Part shown: one piece after another, positions 52,810-61,930 of the stretch | Layout of the letters: the number at the start of each line of letters is the position of its first letter | Position numbering within the stretch: position 1 is the first letter of the stretch | NCBI GenBank assembly: GCA_947630045.1 | Contig: CANRGC010000006.1 | Span: forward strand, 41,245-105,244 | DNA length: 64,000 bases | DNA from: Candidatus Gastranaerophilales bacterium | Lineage (GTDB): Bacteria; Cyanobacteriota; Vampirovibrionia; Gastranaerophilales; Gastranaerophilaceae | Direction of reading: 5' to 3' | The notes under the pieces: model-generated | What the model was told of the DNA's origin: nothing | The model's database searches: none | The model's input: the letters and a program-made list of their open reading frames with translations, nothing else | Made by a program: the position numbers and the translations under genes

Positions 52810-54024
52810 ATGATAAAAGCGCAAAGAGGAACAAAAGATATATTGCCTTCAGACATTTTAACATGGCAAGAAATTGAAAATAAGGCAAGAAACCTTTTTC
52901 AAAACGCAAACTATAAAGAAATCAGAACCCCGATTTTTGAAAGTACAGACCTTTTTAAAAGAGGGGTGGGCGATTCAACCGATATAGTAAACAAGGAAAT
53001 GTACACCTTTAATGTCGGCGGCGGCGATACAAGCATAACCTTGCGCCCTGAGAATACGGCGGGAGTTGTCAGAAGTTATATCGAACATGGAATGGATAAA
53101 CTTCCGACACCTGTTAAATTATGGTATTTCGGACCTATGTTCCGATATGAAAGACCACAAGCGGGCAGACAAAGACAATTCCACCAAATCGGGCTTGAAT
53201 TGTTCGGAATTCCTGACGCAAGCGCTGATGCTGAAGTTATTATTCTTGCAGCTGAATTTTTAAAGGCAAACGGAATAGGCAATCTTGTTGTAAGCCTTAA
53301 TTCATTGGGCTGCCCCGATTGCAGAAATAAATATAAAGAAAAAATTAAAGCCGCAATTAAACCTTATTTAGAAAACCTTTGCGACGATTGTAAAGTAAGA
53401 TTTGAAAAAAACCCCTTAAGAATGCTTGATTGCAAAAACGAAGACTGTAAGAAGATTTTTGAAAAAGAAGAAATAAAAAAAGTTATTAACGACGATTTTA
53501 TTTGTGAAGATTGCAAAAACCATTTTGAAGAATTAAAAAAATATTTGGATAAAGTGGGCATAAAATATGAAATTGACAAAATGCTTGTCCGTGGGCTTGA
53601 TTATTATACAAGAACGGTTTTTGAAATTAAAAGCACGGCTCTCGGCGCTCAAAGCGCAGTTTTGGGCGGGGGCAGATATGACGGGCTTGTTGAAATGCTT
53701 GGCGGAAAACCAACTCCTGCCGTGGGTTTTGCCCTTGGCGCAGAAAGACTTTTCAGTTTGATTGAGAAAAAGGAAGAAGACAAGCTTGATTATTTTGTTG
53801 TTTCAAAATTTCAAGATGTCGCAATTAAAACGGTTTTTGAGCTCAGACAAAAAGGGTACAGCGCTGATTTTGACATGTTGGGAAGAAAGTTTGCAAAACA
53901 GCTTGAAAGAGCGGGAAAAGTTGCAAAAAAAGCGGTTATTATCGGCGAGGATGAACTTGAAAAAGGTTTCTATACCGTAAAAAATCTTGAAAGCGGCGTG
54001 CAAGAAAAAGTAAGCTCACTTTAA
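52810..54024 (+). CDS. hisS: histidyl-tRNA synthetase
   Basis: Class II aminoacyl-tRNA synthetase. 404 residues: AQRGTKDILP at the start, motif 2 FRYERPQAGRQRQFHQIG, the histidine loops LVRGLDYYTRTVFE and GGGRYDGLVEMLGG, and motif 3 GFALGAERL. A C-terminal anticodon-binding domain follows (about 320-404). AAGGAAAAAAAC precedes the ATG. The insertion domain contains many cysteines (CPDCRNKYK, LCDDCKVR, CKNEDCKK, CEDCKNH), a likely zinc site, common in this enzyme. Confidence 0.96.
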   Translation: MIKAQRGTKDILPSDILTWQEIENKARNLFQNANYKEIRTPIFESTDLFKRGVGDSTDIVNKEMYTFNVGGGDTSITLRPENTAGVVRSYIEHGMDKLPTPVKLWYFGPMFRYERPQAGRQRQFHQIGLELFGIPDASADAEVIILAAEFLKANGIGNLVVSLNSLGCPDCRNKYKEKIKAAIKPYLENLCDDCKVRFEKNPLRMLDCKNEDCKKIFEKEEIKKVINDDFICEDCKNHFEELKKYLDKVGIKYEIDKMLVRGLDYYTRTVFEIKSTALGAQSAVLGGGRYDGLVEMLGGKPTPAVGFALGAERLFSLIEKKEEDKLDYFVVSKFQDVAIKTVFELRQKGYSADFDMLGRKFAKQLERAGKVAKKAVIIGEDELEKGFYTVKNLESGVQEKVSSL

Positions 54025-54050
54025 AAATGTATTTTAAAAGATAAATATGA

Positions 54051-54086
54051 GAAAAACCCTGAAAGCTTTAAGTTTTCAGGGTTTTT
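54051..54086. terminator. bidirectional terminator between hisS and the HEAT gene
   Basis: AAAAACCCTGAAA pairs with TTTTCAGGGTTTTT around GCTTTAAG. Convergent genes on both sides. Confidence 0.9.
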
Positions 54087-54110
54087 AGGATATTATTTGA
54101 AATTTTTTAA

Positions 54111-54965
54111 CTAAAAGAGTGCGGGTTTTTTAACGGGAGCAGCACCGGGGATTGATTCCCAGTTTGCAGCCATTATCTTTTTGAAAGATTTAAGAGCCGT
54201 GTCTTCAAGTTCGCCCAATTCTTCGGCTTCAATGATTAATTTTCTTAAAGGAAGAAGCGCTCTTTGGTCACGTAAAACGCCGAGTGCGGCAGCAGCTCCG
54301 GCTCTAACCAAATCGTTTTCTTCTTTATTTTCCATAACCTCAATTAAAGCGGGAACGGCTTGAACATCACCGAGTTTGCCAAGAGAAGTTACGGCATAAA
54401 TTCTTACGTTAACCCATTCATCTTTTAACATTTTGATGATTTTTTCAACAGCTTTTTTGTTGCCAATTTCGCCCAAAGCCCTTGTTGCGTCACATCTTAC
54501 GTTAACTTTTTCATGGTCAAGTGATTCAATCAAAGCGTCAGTTGCAACATCACCGATTTCAATTAAAGCGTCGGTTGCCGTTATACAAACTTGCGGGTTT
54601 TCGTCATTAAGAGCTTCAACAAGAGGTTCTACAACAATTGCGCCGCCCAAACGACCCAAAGCACGTGCTGCACGAACACGAACGTCAACATTTCTGTCTT
54701 CTCTCAATGATTCGATTAAAGGAACGGTTGCGTCGGTGTTGCCGAGTTCGCCCAATGCACGAGCTGCATACAAACGAACAGAGCCGTTTTTGTCATATTT
54801 TAAAACATCTATAAGAGGTTTAACAGCGTTAAAGTCGCCCATTTCGCCGAGAACTCTTGCGGCATTATAGCGAACTTTTTCGGAGTTAGATGTTTGTAAG
54901 TCTTTGATTAATTCTTCAAATGATTTTTTAGCCTGTTTTTTTCTGTTGTTCACACTAATTGTCAT
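54111..54965 (-). CDS. HEAT-repeat protein
   Basis: 284 residues made of about seven HEAT/PBS-lyase-type repeats of roughly 31 residues, recognisable by VRYNAARVLGEMGD, VRLYAARALGELGN, VRVRAARALGRLGG and VRCDATRALGEIGN. A helical cap precedes them and a Pro/Ala tail ends the protein. Such proteins act as flexible adaptors, or in cyanobacteria as bilin lyases; nothing here indicates a phycobiliprotein context. GGAGG lies 13 nt upstream of ATG, and the 38-bp element copy C lies at 55029-55066. Confidence 0.87.
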   Translation of the reverse strand: MTISVNNRKKQAKKSFEELIKDLQTSNSEKVRYNAARVLGEMGDFNAVKPLIDVLKYDKNGSVRLYAARALGELGNTDATVPLIESLREDRNVDVRVRAARALGRLGGAIVVEPLVEALNDENPQVCITATDALIEIGDVATDALIESLDHEKVNVRCDATRALGEIGNKKAVEKIIKMLKDEWVNVRIYAVTSLGKLGDVQAVPALIEVMENKEENDLVRAGAAAALGVLRDQRALLPLRKLIIEAEELGELEDTALKSFKKIMAANWESIPGAAPVKKPALF

Positions 54966-55343
54966 ATTAACTTAGATTCCTCCACATTAATTTTTTACAG
55001 ACACCATTAAAGGACATAAAGATACCTTCACATGTTAATAAAAAATTCAACCTTTCATAAATTGACTTTTTTTGCTGTTAATACTTCACGAAACTTCATA
55101 TCTCTTATATGGTATTTTTTTCTTCTCTTGTTTTTACCCAATTAGGGTAAAAAGAACACTTTATGTTCTCATATTATCATTTTTTTTTAAGTTTGTCCTA
55201 CATTGTTCATATTACTTAACAAAAAAATTCAATTGTTTTTTTAAAGTAAAGGACTTATGCCTATATACGGGGATTTTAAATTTCATATTTCTTAACATTT
55301 TAAAATAATAATACATATGTTATATATAATTAAAACTTTAAAA
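54966..55343. other. intergenic region, about 380 bp, no convincing gene
   Basis: Very AT-rich. It holds the HEAT-gene leader with copy C of the 38-bp element, a hairpin TTTTTACCC/GGGTAAAAA at 55131-55154, and a nearby small hairpin AGAACA/TGTTCT followed by nine T. A frame at 55072-55308 is low-complexity (Phe/Leu/Ile-rich) and is not supported as a gene. Confidence 0.6.
55029..55066 (-). promoter_or_regulatory. 38-bp repeated upstream element, copy C
   Basis: Minus strand reads GTCAATTTATGAAAGG, then TTGAATTTTTTATTAACATGTG. The CAATT and TTTATTAA blocks are spaced exactly as in copies A and B. It lies 64 nt upstream of the HEAT-protein start. Confidence 0.45.
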
Positions 55344-56114
55344 TTATTTTTCTAATGAGGCTTGAGCAAGTTCTCTGCAAAGTATAAGCTTGTTAATGTT
55401 GGCGTTTGTAATATCAAGCCTGTCTTTTTTCATTTTATTATTCCCGATGGTAACTGCGCCTAATGCAGCGGCTGCGGGCGAAAAGAGAGCTGCACTTGCA
55501 AGTGCGGAAAATGTTTTCGGGCATTTAGCGGCAAATGAAGATAAACTCTTTGTAAATTTATCGCTCAGTTTTCCCAAACTTGAGGAGTCAATGATTTTAG
55601 CATGCGATGACAAAGTGTCTTTTAATTTATCAGCGCTTGGGGCAAAAACTTTTGATAAAACTTTACCGCCCTTTTGAATTCCTTTAAGGGCAAGGGCGCT
55701 TGCGCCGAATAAAGCGGCTGTGCTGAACACAAGTTTTGTCATTGAATTTTCTTTTTCATCTTCCTTTGAGAAAATGGAATTTGAAACTTTCTCAACCGGC
55801 TTTGATAATCCGTAGACTAAAGCACCGACACCAAAAGCCTGTGCGGCGGATAAAGCTTTATTGGAAAGTTTGCCTTTTGTTAAGGCTCCGCAAATTATTC
55901 CTGTTGCTGCTGAAAACAATAAAGGTATTTTTTTTAATACACGGGCAGCATTTGAGTTTTTCACACGTTCGTCTGCATTCTTCACGCTTGCTTCTAAAAT
56001 TTCATTATCCGTCATAGATGAAATTTTATTTAAAAGCGGTCGTTCTCGGCGCTTGCTACACGAGTTACCGTGGGCTATGTTACCGGAATATGCTATTTTA
56101 CAAATGCGAGACAT
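55344..56114 (-). CDS. hypothetical membrane protein with Gly/Ala-rich helices
   Basis: 256 residues from ATG 56114, with AAAGGAT 4 nt upstream; the frame opens earlier without support. Contains two or more hydrophobic Ala/Gly-rich helices (SAATGIICGALTKGKLSNK, KLVFSTAALFGASALALKGI and ALASAALFSPAAAALGAVTIG) separated by charged helices. No known domain. It resembles the protein at 33315 in layout (charged helices plus Ala/Gly membrane segments). Possibly an organism-specific membrane protein. Confidence 0.6.
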   Translation of the reverse strand: MSRICKIAYSGNIAHGNSCSKRRERPLLNKISSMTDNEILEASVKNADERVKNSNAARVLKKIPLLFSAATGIICGALTKGKLSNKALSAAQAFGVGALVYGLSKPVEKVSNSIFSKEDEKENSMTKLVFSTAALFGASALALKGIQKGGKVLSKVFAPSADKLKDTLSSHAKIIDSSSLGKLSDKFTKSLSSFAAKCPKTFSALASAALFSPAAAALGAVTIGNNKMKKDRLDITNANINKLILCRELAQASLEK

Positions 56115-56254
56115 ATAATCCTTTTTTTGAAATGATGAAACATCATGCCAAATTATCATAAATCCATGCTTATAATAAATCAAACATAAAAAAATTGCCA
56201 GTATTTTTTTATTTGTTAATATAATGTTGTTAAATAATTATAAAAAGGTAAATT

Positions 56255-57565
56255 ATGGGCAACAACTTTATAAGATTTCTTGACGTAACAAACAGAGACG
56301 GTGTTCAAACTTCCAGATTGGGCTTGGCAAAACTTCAAAAGACCATTATAAATCTCATGTTAAATGATATGGGAATAACTCAGTCAGAATTCGGTTTTCC
56401 CACCACGGAACATGAACTTAACTATTTAAACGGAAATTTAGAACTTGTGGAACTCGGTATTATTGACAAGACAATTTTGTCGGGCTGGTCAAGAGCGCTT
56501 GCAAGCGATGTTCAAAAATCTTTTCAAAATGTTCCCAAATTAAAAAATATTAACCTTTCTCAATCGACATCCGATCAGATGATTGTCGGAAAATACGGCG
56601 GCAAAAAGACAAAAGACGACATTTTGGCGCAAACGCTTGACGCCGTTAATGAAGCCGTTAAAAACAATGCAAACATAATCGGCGTAAACGCTGAAGACGC
56701 TTCAAGGTCAGATTTATCTTATTTGATTAAATATGCGGGCGAATGTAAACGTTACGGCGCTCAAAGGTTCAGATATTGTGACACTTTGGGATATGATGAC
56801 CCAAAAAGCGCATATGACAGAATTTATGCAATTGCAAAAGAAACGGGAATGGATATTGAAACTCATTTTCATAATGACCTCGGCATGGCTACCGCATGTT
56901 CGGTTATGGGCGCAAAGGCTGCAATTGACGCAGGTGTCGGTGCATGGATAAATACGGCAATAAACGGAATGGGCGAAAGAGCCGGAAACGCCGATTTAAT
57001 TTCCTGTATTTTGGCAATTTTAAAATCTTCAGGATTTGAAGGCAAATATAAAATTGATCCGCAAATTGATTTATCTAAAGCATGGAAACTTGCGAAATAT
57101 ACAAGCTATGCTTTTGGTGTTCCAATTCCCTTAAATCAAGTCGGTGTGGGCGACAACGCTTTTGCTCACGAATCAGGTATTCATGCTGACGGCGCACTTA
57201 AAGACAGAAGAAATTATGAACTCTATGACTATGAGGAACTTGGAAGGGGCGAACCCGAAATAATCGAAACCGGAAGAATGATTACCGTGGGCGAGTATGC
57301 CGGAATTAAGGGCTTTAGAAATGTATATCAAAATCTTGAGCTTGAGTTCAAAGATGAAGAAGAAGCCAGAAACATCCTTGAGCTTGCGAGATATGCAAAC
57401 GTTCACACTCAAAAACCTTTAACAAAAAGTGAATTAAGATTTATTTATTTCTATCCGAATATTGCGGCAAAAATCATGACCGTGGAACCTTACTATAAGC
57501 CTACGGGTGCTCTTAAAGAGAGAATGGAGCGCCTTGAAAAAATCAAGACTCATCTTATTGTATAG
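56255..57565 (+). CDS. homocitrate synthase-family enzyme (possible Re-citrate synthase)
   Basis: 436 residues of the HMGL-like/2-isopropylmalate synthase superfamily, condensing acetyl-CoA with a 2-oxo acid. RFLDVTNRDGVQTSRLGL starts the TIM barrel (canonical DxTxRDGxQ), with ETHFHNDLGMATA (metal-binding His-x-His), GMGERAGNADLI and AFAHESGIHADGALKD. The ELGRGEPEIIETGRM region is typical of the homocitrate/Re-citrate group. Given oxaloacetate enzymes nearby, a Re-type citrate synthase that supplies glutamate is plausible; homocitrate synthase for lysine is the alternative. miaB follows after 9 nt. Confidence 0.75.
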   Translation: MGNNFIRFLDVTNRDGVQTSRLGLAKLQKTIINLMLNDMGITQSEFGFPTTEHELNYLNGNLELVELGIIDKTILSGWSRALASDVQKSFQNVPKLKNINLSQSTSDQMIVGKYGGKKTKDDILAQTLDAVNEAVKNNANIIGVNAEDASRSDLSYLIKYAGECKRYGAQRFRYCDTLGYDDPKSAYDRIYAIAKETGMDIETHFHNDLGMATACSVMGAKAAIDAGVGAWINTAINGMGERAGNADLISCILAILKSSGFEGKYKIDPQIDLSKAWKLAKYTSYAFGVPIPLNQVGVGDNAFAHESGIHADGALKDRRNYELYDYEELGRGEPEIIETGRMITVGEYAGIKGFRNVYQNLELEFKDEEEARNILELARYANVHTQKPLTKSELRFIYFYPNIAAKIMTVEPYYKPTGALKERMERLEKIKTHLIV

Positions 57566-57574
57566 GCAAAGTTT

Positions 57575-58885
57575 ATGCACAGCTTAAAGAAAAAAATTTA
57601 TATAGAAACGCTTGGCTGCCAGATGAATAAATCTGATACCGAAAGAATTTTCGGGATAATGAGCCATTTCGGGTATGAACAGGCGGAAGAAAACGAAGCC
57701 GATTTTTTAATTATAAACACATGTTCAATTCGTCAGCTTTCCGAGGATAAGGCTTATTCAAAGCTTGGAAGCTGGAATGCAAGAAAAAAAAGAGGCGAAA
57801 AACTTGTAATCGGCGTTTGCGGTTGTGTTGCCCAAATGGAAGGCGAAAAACTTTTAAAGAAATTTCCTTATCTTGACCTTGTTTTTGGAACGCATAATAT
57901 TTATGAGCTTCCAAGCCTTCTTGAAACTCGGGGAAAAGTTTGCGCCATAAGAAAAGAAGCCGTTAAGGAAGAAGATTTTAACATTATAAGAAATAAAAAC
58001 ATTAATGCGTGGCTCCCCATAATGGAAGGGTGTAACAATTTTTGCACATATTGCGTTGTTCCCTATACAAGGGGCAGAGAAAGGTCAAGAAGCGTTGATG
58101 TTATTATAAATGAAGCAAAACAAATAATTAAAGACGGCTTTAAGGAAATTACGCTTCTGGGTCAAAATGTAGACAGCTATGGTAAAGATTTGGAAAATAA
58201 ACCGACTTTTGCATATCTTTTATCAGAGCTTGATAAACTCGAGGGTGATTTTAGAATTCGCTTTACAACTTCTTATCCGACGGATATAACAGACGAAGTC
58301 ATCAAGACGGTTAAATGCGGTAAAAAAATTTGCGAATGTTTTCATATTCCCATGCAATCGGGCAACGACAGGGTTTTAAAGGCAATGAACAGAAGATATA
58401 ATGTTGCCGAATACAGAAAAATCGTTCAAAAAATTCAAAACGAAATTGAAAATGTAACGGTTACATCTGACTTTATTGCGGGCTTTCCGTCTGAAACCGA
58501 AGAAGAATTTCAAGACACAATTACACAAATTAAAGAGCTTTGCCTTGATTATTCAAACACGGCGGCATATTCCCCCCGTCCAAACACACCTGCGGGCAGA
58601 ATGACGGATAAATTTATTCCTGACGAAATTAAAAAAGAAAGGCTTCAAAGGTTAAACGAAACCGTCAGAGAGGCTTCTTTTATTTCAAACAAAAAATATG
58701 TCGGAAAAACCTTGGAAGTTCTTGTTGAAAAAGAAAATTACAAAGATGACAGAAGGGTTTTAGAGGGGCGCTTAAGAAATAACAAAGTTGTCCATTTCGA
58801 GTCAAAAACCCACAATGTCGGCGATTTTGTCAATGTTAAACTAAACAAAGCTTCTCTCTGGTGTCTTTTTGGTGAAGAAGTTTAA
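57575..58885 (+). CDS. miaB: tRNA-2-methylthio-N6-dimethylallyladenosine synthase
   Basis: Radical-SAM methylthiotransferase acting on position 37 of tRNAs. 436 residues: the N-terminal UPF0004 domain with three Cys (ETLGCQMNKSD, NTCSIRQ, GCVAQ), the radical-SAM cluster GCNNFCTYCVVPYTRGRERS, and a C-terminal TRAM domain. Its stop overlaps the end of the convergent pgi gene by 4 nt. Confidence 0.95.
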   Translation: MHSLKKKIYIETLGCQMNKSDTERIFGIMSHFGYEQAEENEADFLIINTCSIRQLSEDKAYSKLGSWNARKKRGEKLVIGVCGCVAQMEGEKLLKKFPYLDLVFGTHNIYELPSLLETRGKVCAIRKEAVKEEDFNIIRNKNINAWLPIMEGCNNFCTYCVVPYTRGRERSRSVDVIINEAKQIIKDGFKEITLLGQNVDSYGKDLENKPTFAYLLSELDKLEGDFRIRFTTSYPTDITDEVIKTVKCGKKICECFHIPMQSGNDRVLKAMNRRYNVAEYRKIVQKIQNEIENVTVTSDFIAGFPSETEEEFQDTITQIKELCLDYSNTAAYSPRPNTPAGRMTDKFIPDEIKKERLQRLNETVREASFISNKKYVGKTLEVLVEKENYKDDRRVLEGRLRNNKVVHFESKTHNVGDFVNVKLNKASLWCLFGEEV

Positions 58886-60288
58886 ACCAAATCGCCTTCC
58901 GTTTTAATTCCGATTTTTTCTTCAAGCCTGTGTTTTGATTCTTCATACCCTTGACGTCCCATAAGGGCATATGTATAATTTTTTGCCTGTTCAACCCCCG
59001 GTTGATTAAAGGCATCTATATTATATAATTCGCCCGCAACTGCCGTTTGAACTTCAAGCATGTAAAACAATTCAGCCATATAATAAGCATTAACTTTTGG
59101 AAGGTGAATTGTTAAATTGGGGCGCTTAAAATCTGCAAGAGCCACTGCCGTTGCATCGGCTTCCGAATTTATAAGTCTGTTTATTGTTTTTCCGCCAAGG
59201 TAGTTGACACCCGTAAACTCAAAAATTTTCGGCACTTCAAGCTCGTTATCAAACTCATCCACCCTTATAAAGTTAATTATTTTGTCGTGTTTTCCTTCGT
59301 TAAAAAGCTGAATTTGCGAGTGCTGGTCAGTTGCGCCAAGCGCTGCAATCGGGGTCGGACCAACATTTACAAGGTTTCCTTCCTTGTCATATTCTTTTCC
59401 CAAAGATTCTGCCCAAAGCTGAACATACCAGTTGGAAACATATTTCAATCTGCTGGAATAAGGCATCATTACAGAAATGTAGTGACCTTTTTTTGTATCC
59501 ATTAAATAATGAATTAAAGCGTTTTGCGCCGCAATGTTTCGGTTAATGTCAGTGTTTTTGAGCGCTAAATCCATAACTTTAATGCCGTCTATGACTTCAT
59601 CAATGTCTATTCCGACAAGCGCCATGGGAAGAAGCCCGACGGGTGAAAACACCGAAAATCTTCCGCCTACATCATCAGGAACAACAAAAGTTTTATACCC
59701 TTCTTCGTTGGCAATTTGTCTTAAAATTCCCGACTGTTTGTCTGTTGTTGCAACGATATTTTTTCTGTAATCATCTCCGAGAAGATTTTGAAGCCTGTCT
59801 TTTATAATCATAAATTGGCTCATTGTTTCTGCGGTTGAGCCTGATTTTGTAATTACGTTCACAAGGGTTTTTTTCAAATCTAAAACATTCAAAAGCCCTG
59901 TAATTTCATCGGGGTCAATGTTATCCAAAAAGAAAATTTTGGGGAAACCGTTTCTTTCTTCTTTTGAGAGCATATTCCAGTATGGTTTTAAAAGGGCGTT
60001 ACAAAAGGCTCTTGCACCGAGTGCCGAACCGCCGATTCCAAGAACAAGGACGTTGTCAAAACGCCCGTCAACCATTGCGGCATATTCTTTAACATACCAG
60101 AGAGTTTCTTCGTTATACCCCAAATTCATCCACTGAAGCCATTTGCCTTGTTTATCTTTATTAAAGTTAAGATTTTTAATGGCTTCTTCAATTTTATTTG
60201 AATATTGAGCAAATTCTTCATCCAGATTTAAGCCGAATTCTTCGCCTAAAACTTTACTTGAAACATTACTGTAATCAATTTTTATCAT
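58882..60288 (-). CDS. pgi: glucose-6-phosphate isomerase
   Basis: Interconverts glucose 6-phosphate and fructose 6-phosphate. 468 residues, a shorter form than E. coli Pgi (549) and close to the thermophile/Firmicutes type. VLGIGGSALGARAF, NVITKSGSTAETMSQF (sugar-phosphate loop), DVGGRFSVFSPVGLLP (signature 1) and GATDQHSQIQLFNEG are visible. The N-terminus begins MIKIDYSNVSSKVL. Its own promoter is upstream. Confidence 0.95.
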   Translation of the reverse strand: MIKIDYSNVSSKVLGEEFGLNLDEEFAQYSNKIEEAIKNLNFNKDKQGKWLQWMNLGYNEETLWYVKEYAAMVDGRFDNVLVLGIGGSALGARAFCNALLKPYWNMLSKEERNGFPKIFFLDNIDPDEITGLLNVLDLKKTLVNVITKSGSTAETMSQFMIIKDRLQNLLGDDYRKNIVATTDKQSGILRQIANEEGYKTFVVPDDVGGRFSVFSPVGLLPMALVGIDIDEVIDGIKVMDLALKNTDINRNIAAQNALIHYLMDTKKGHYISVMMPYSSRLKYVSNWYVQLWAESLGKEYDKEGNLVNVGPTPIAALGATDQHSQIQLFNEGKHDKIINFIRVDEFDNELEVPKIFEFTGVNYLGGKTINRLINSEADATAVALADFKRPNLTIHLPKVNAYYMAELFYMLEVQTAVAGELYNIDAFNQPGVEQAKNYTYALMGRQGYEESKHRLEEKIGIKTEGDLV

Positions 60289-60315
60289 TATCTTCTAATT
60301 CCCTGAACCAAAATT

Positions 60316-60344
60316 ATTCTACTAAAACCAAAGTTTTATGTAAA
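60316..60344 (-). promoter_or_regulatory. pgi promoter
   Basis: Minus strand TTTACA (60339-60344), a 17-nt spacer and TAGAAT (60316-60321); predicted leader about 20 nt. Confidence 0.65.
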
Positions 60345-60399
60345 TACCGAGATGATTACCCGAGTTGAGAATGATAAAACTTAATTTGCCTGATAAAAA

Positions 60400-61011
60400 A
60401 TGATTATGCGAACCCTAACCAAAAGTGATGAATATTTTTATGAAATTGTTCACGACTTAAAAGCGCCTGTTTTAAGCGTAGATTTTGCGCTAAAAAATGC
60501 CGAAAGGGACGATTTGCTTGAAGAAATTTACAGAATAAACAAACACAACTTAAACTATATTGAAAACATGCTCACGGGATATTCTTTAAGCAAGGGAAAA
60601 TATTGCCCGAATTTTGAAGAAGTTGACCTTTTAAAGATTTTGAGGGAAGAAATCAGGGTTTTAAATTTTTTAATTTTTGAAAAAAATCTTAAAGTTAATA
60701 TTAATATCGAAACTCAAAAGAAAACTGTTGTTTTAACTGATAAACAGCTTGCAAGACAAATTATTTTAAATCTTCTTACAAACGCCGTTAAATATACAAA
60801 AAACGGCGGTGATATCAACATTTCTTTTTTAGGTGAAGATAAATTTTTAAAAATTTGTTTTTTAAATGAATACGATAATAAATATCTTAAAACATGTTCA
60901 AGCAAAATGGGGCTTGAAATTGTTAAAAGGAAAATTAAAGCAATAAACGGAAAGTTCAAAATAAGCAAAAATTCAAAAGAGTTTTGCTTTAATATAGGGT
61001 TTAAAACCTAG
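60400..61011 (+). CDS. minimal cytosolic histidine-kinase-like protein
   Basis: 203 residues without sensor or membrane helices. H-box YEIVHDLKAPVLSV with His18, then an ATPase domain with the N-box QIILNLLTNAVKYT (about 127-140). The usual G1 box (DxGxG) is replaced by NEYDNKYLK, and G2 by SSKMGLEIV, so ATP binding may be weak. Could be a kinase fragment, phosphotransfer protein or inactive partner. No response regulator is adjacent; the pseudo-receiver at 26753 is distant. The frame starts at ATG 60400. Confidence 0.72.
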   Translation: MIMRTLTKSDEYFYEIVHDLKAPVLSVDFALKNAERDDLLEEIYRINKHNLNYIENMLTGYSLSKGKYCPNFEEVDLLKILREEIRVLNFLIFEKNLKVNINIETQKKTVVLTDKQLARQIILNLLTNAVKYTKNGGDINISFLGEDKFLKICFLNEYDNKYLKTCSSKMGLEIVKRKIKAINGKFKISKNSKEFCFNIGFKT

Positions 61012-61262
61012 TTTGAAGAATCCATATTTACTGCAATTTCAGCAATTACACGTGCAATTTCAAATCCGGAAACAATAACTTCAAGAATAAGCTGAGAGTT
61101 AATTAAAACGGTTTCGGTATATTCCATTGAATCTGTGTCTAAAACTTCAAATTCAATAAAATCGTCGCCGACATATTTAAGCTTTCCAAATTGGGCGTCT
61201 GTTGCCCACCTTAAGAAAACCACAGCCTTCTCTAAACTTTTTAACTTTTGAATCATCCTCAT
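61008..61262 (-). CDS. hypothetical protein, 84 aa
   Basis: Small protein with a beta-rich core (FLRWATDAQFGKLKYVGDDF and IEFEVLDTDSMEYTETVLI) that looks like an SH3-like or Sm-like barrel, followed by a helix. No family recognised. ATG 61262; convergent with the kinase gene, which it overlaps by 4 nt, and divergent from the lipM gene. Confidence 0.55.
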   Translation of the reverse strand: MRMIQKLKSLEKAVVFLRWATDAQFGKLKYVGDDFIEFEVLDTDSMEYTETVLINSQLILEVIVSGFEIARVIAEIAVNMDSSN

Positions 61263-61285
61263 AATTACATGATATTATTATTTTT

Positions 61286-61930
61286 ATGAAAGTCAATTTT
61301 GTTTCCGAATATAAGAAATTTCAAGGCTCTTATAACATGTCTTTTGATTTAAACATGTTAAACACCTTAAAGGATGAACATGATGACGTTTATAAGGTTA
61401 GATTTTACGGCTGGGAACCTAGATGTGTTTCTTTGGGCAGAAATCAAAAAAACTTTGACATAAATTTTCCTGTCGATGTTGTTCGCCGTCCCACAGGCGG
61501 AAGGGCGCTTTTGCATGATATGGAAATAACATATTCCGTTGCGGGAAAAATTCCGAAAGGTCAAAGCGTGATTGAAACCTATAGAATGATTTCCGACATT
61601 TTAATAGGCGGGTTTTCAAGGCTGGATATAAATCTCAATTATTCAGGCGACAGAGGCGGAAACAAAAATTACTGTATGAATATAAGTTCGGGCGCTGATA
61701 TTTGTTTCGGGCAAAAAAAATTCATAGGCTCGGCGCAATTTAGAAAAGAAGGATATTTTCTGCAACATGGTTCAATTTTAAAAGATGTTGATTTTGACCT
61801 TTTAGAAAAAATATTCGGGGAAAAAATTGAAAAAAATAAAATTGTAACCTTAAAAGAAATTAACCCCGAAATCTCAGATGATGACGTAATAAACGCCATA
61901 AAGGAAGAATTTTTATGCAAACAAAATTAA
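61286..61930 (+). CDS. lipM: lipoate/octanoyl-transferase family protein (LipM/LplA-like)
   Basis: Transfers octanoyl or lipoyl groups to carrier proteins. 214 residues: YGWEPRCVSLGRNQ, the lipoate loop VVRRPTGGRALLHD, and the Lys-containing KKFIGSAQFRKEG. A Cys in NYCMNISSGADI aligns, by my count, with the catalytic Cys of LipM-type octanoyltransferases. Ends about 40 residues short of LplA's C-terminal domain, favouring LipM. A TATTAT lies 7 nt before ATG. Overlaps the fumarase start by 16 nt. Confidence 0.82.
   Translation: MKVNFVSEYKKFQGSYNMSFDLNMLNTLKDEHDDVYKVRFYGWEPRCVSLGRNQKNFDINFPVDVVRRPTGGRALLHDMEITYSVAGKIPKGQSVIETYRMISDILIGGFSRLDINLNYSGDRGGNKNYCMNISSGADICFGQKKFIGSAQFRKEGYFLQHGSILKDVDFDLLEKIFGEKIEKNKIVTLKEINPEISDDDVINAIKEEFLCKQN

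Noticed and set aside
55072..55308. Open frame of 78 codons on the plus strand
   Set aside because: Low-complexity Phe/Leu/Ile-rich sequence from AT-rich DNA, no ribosome site, no family match.
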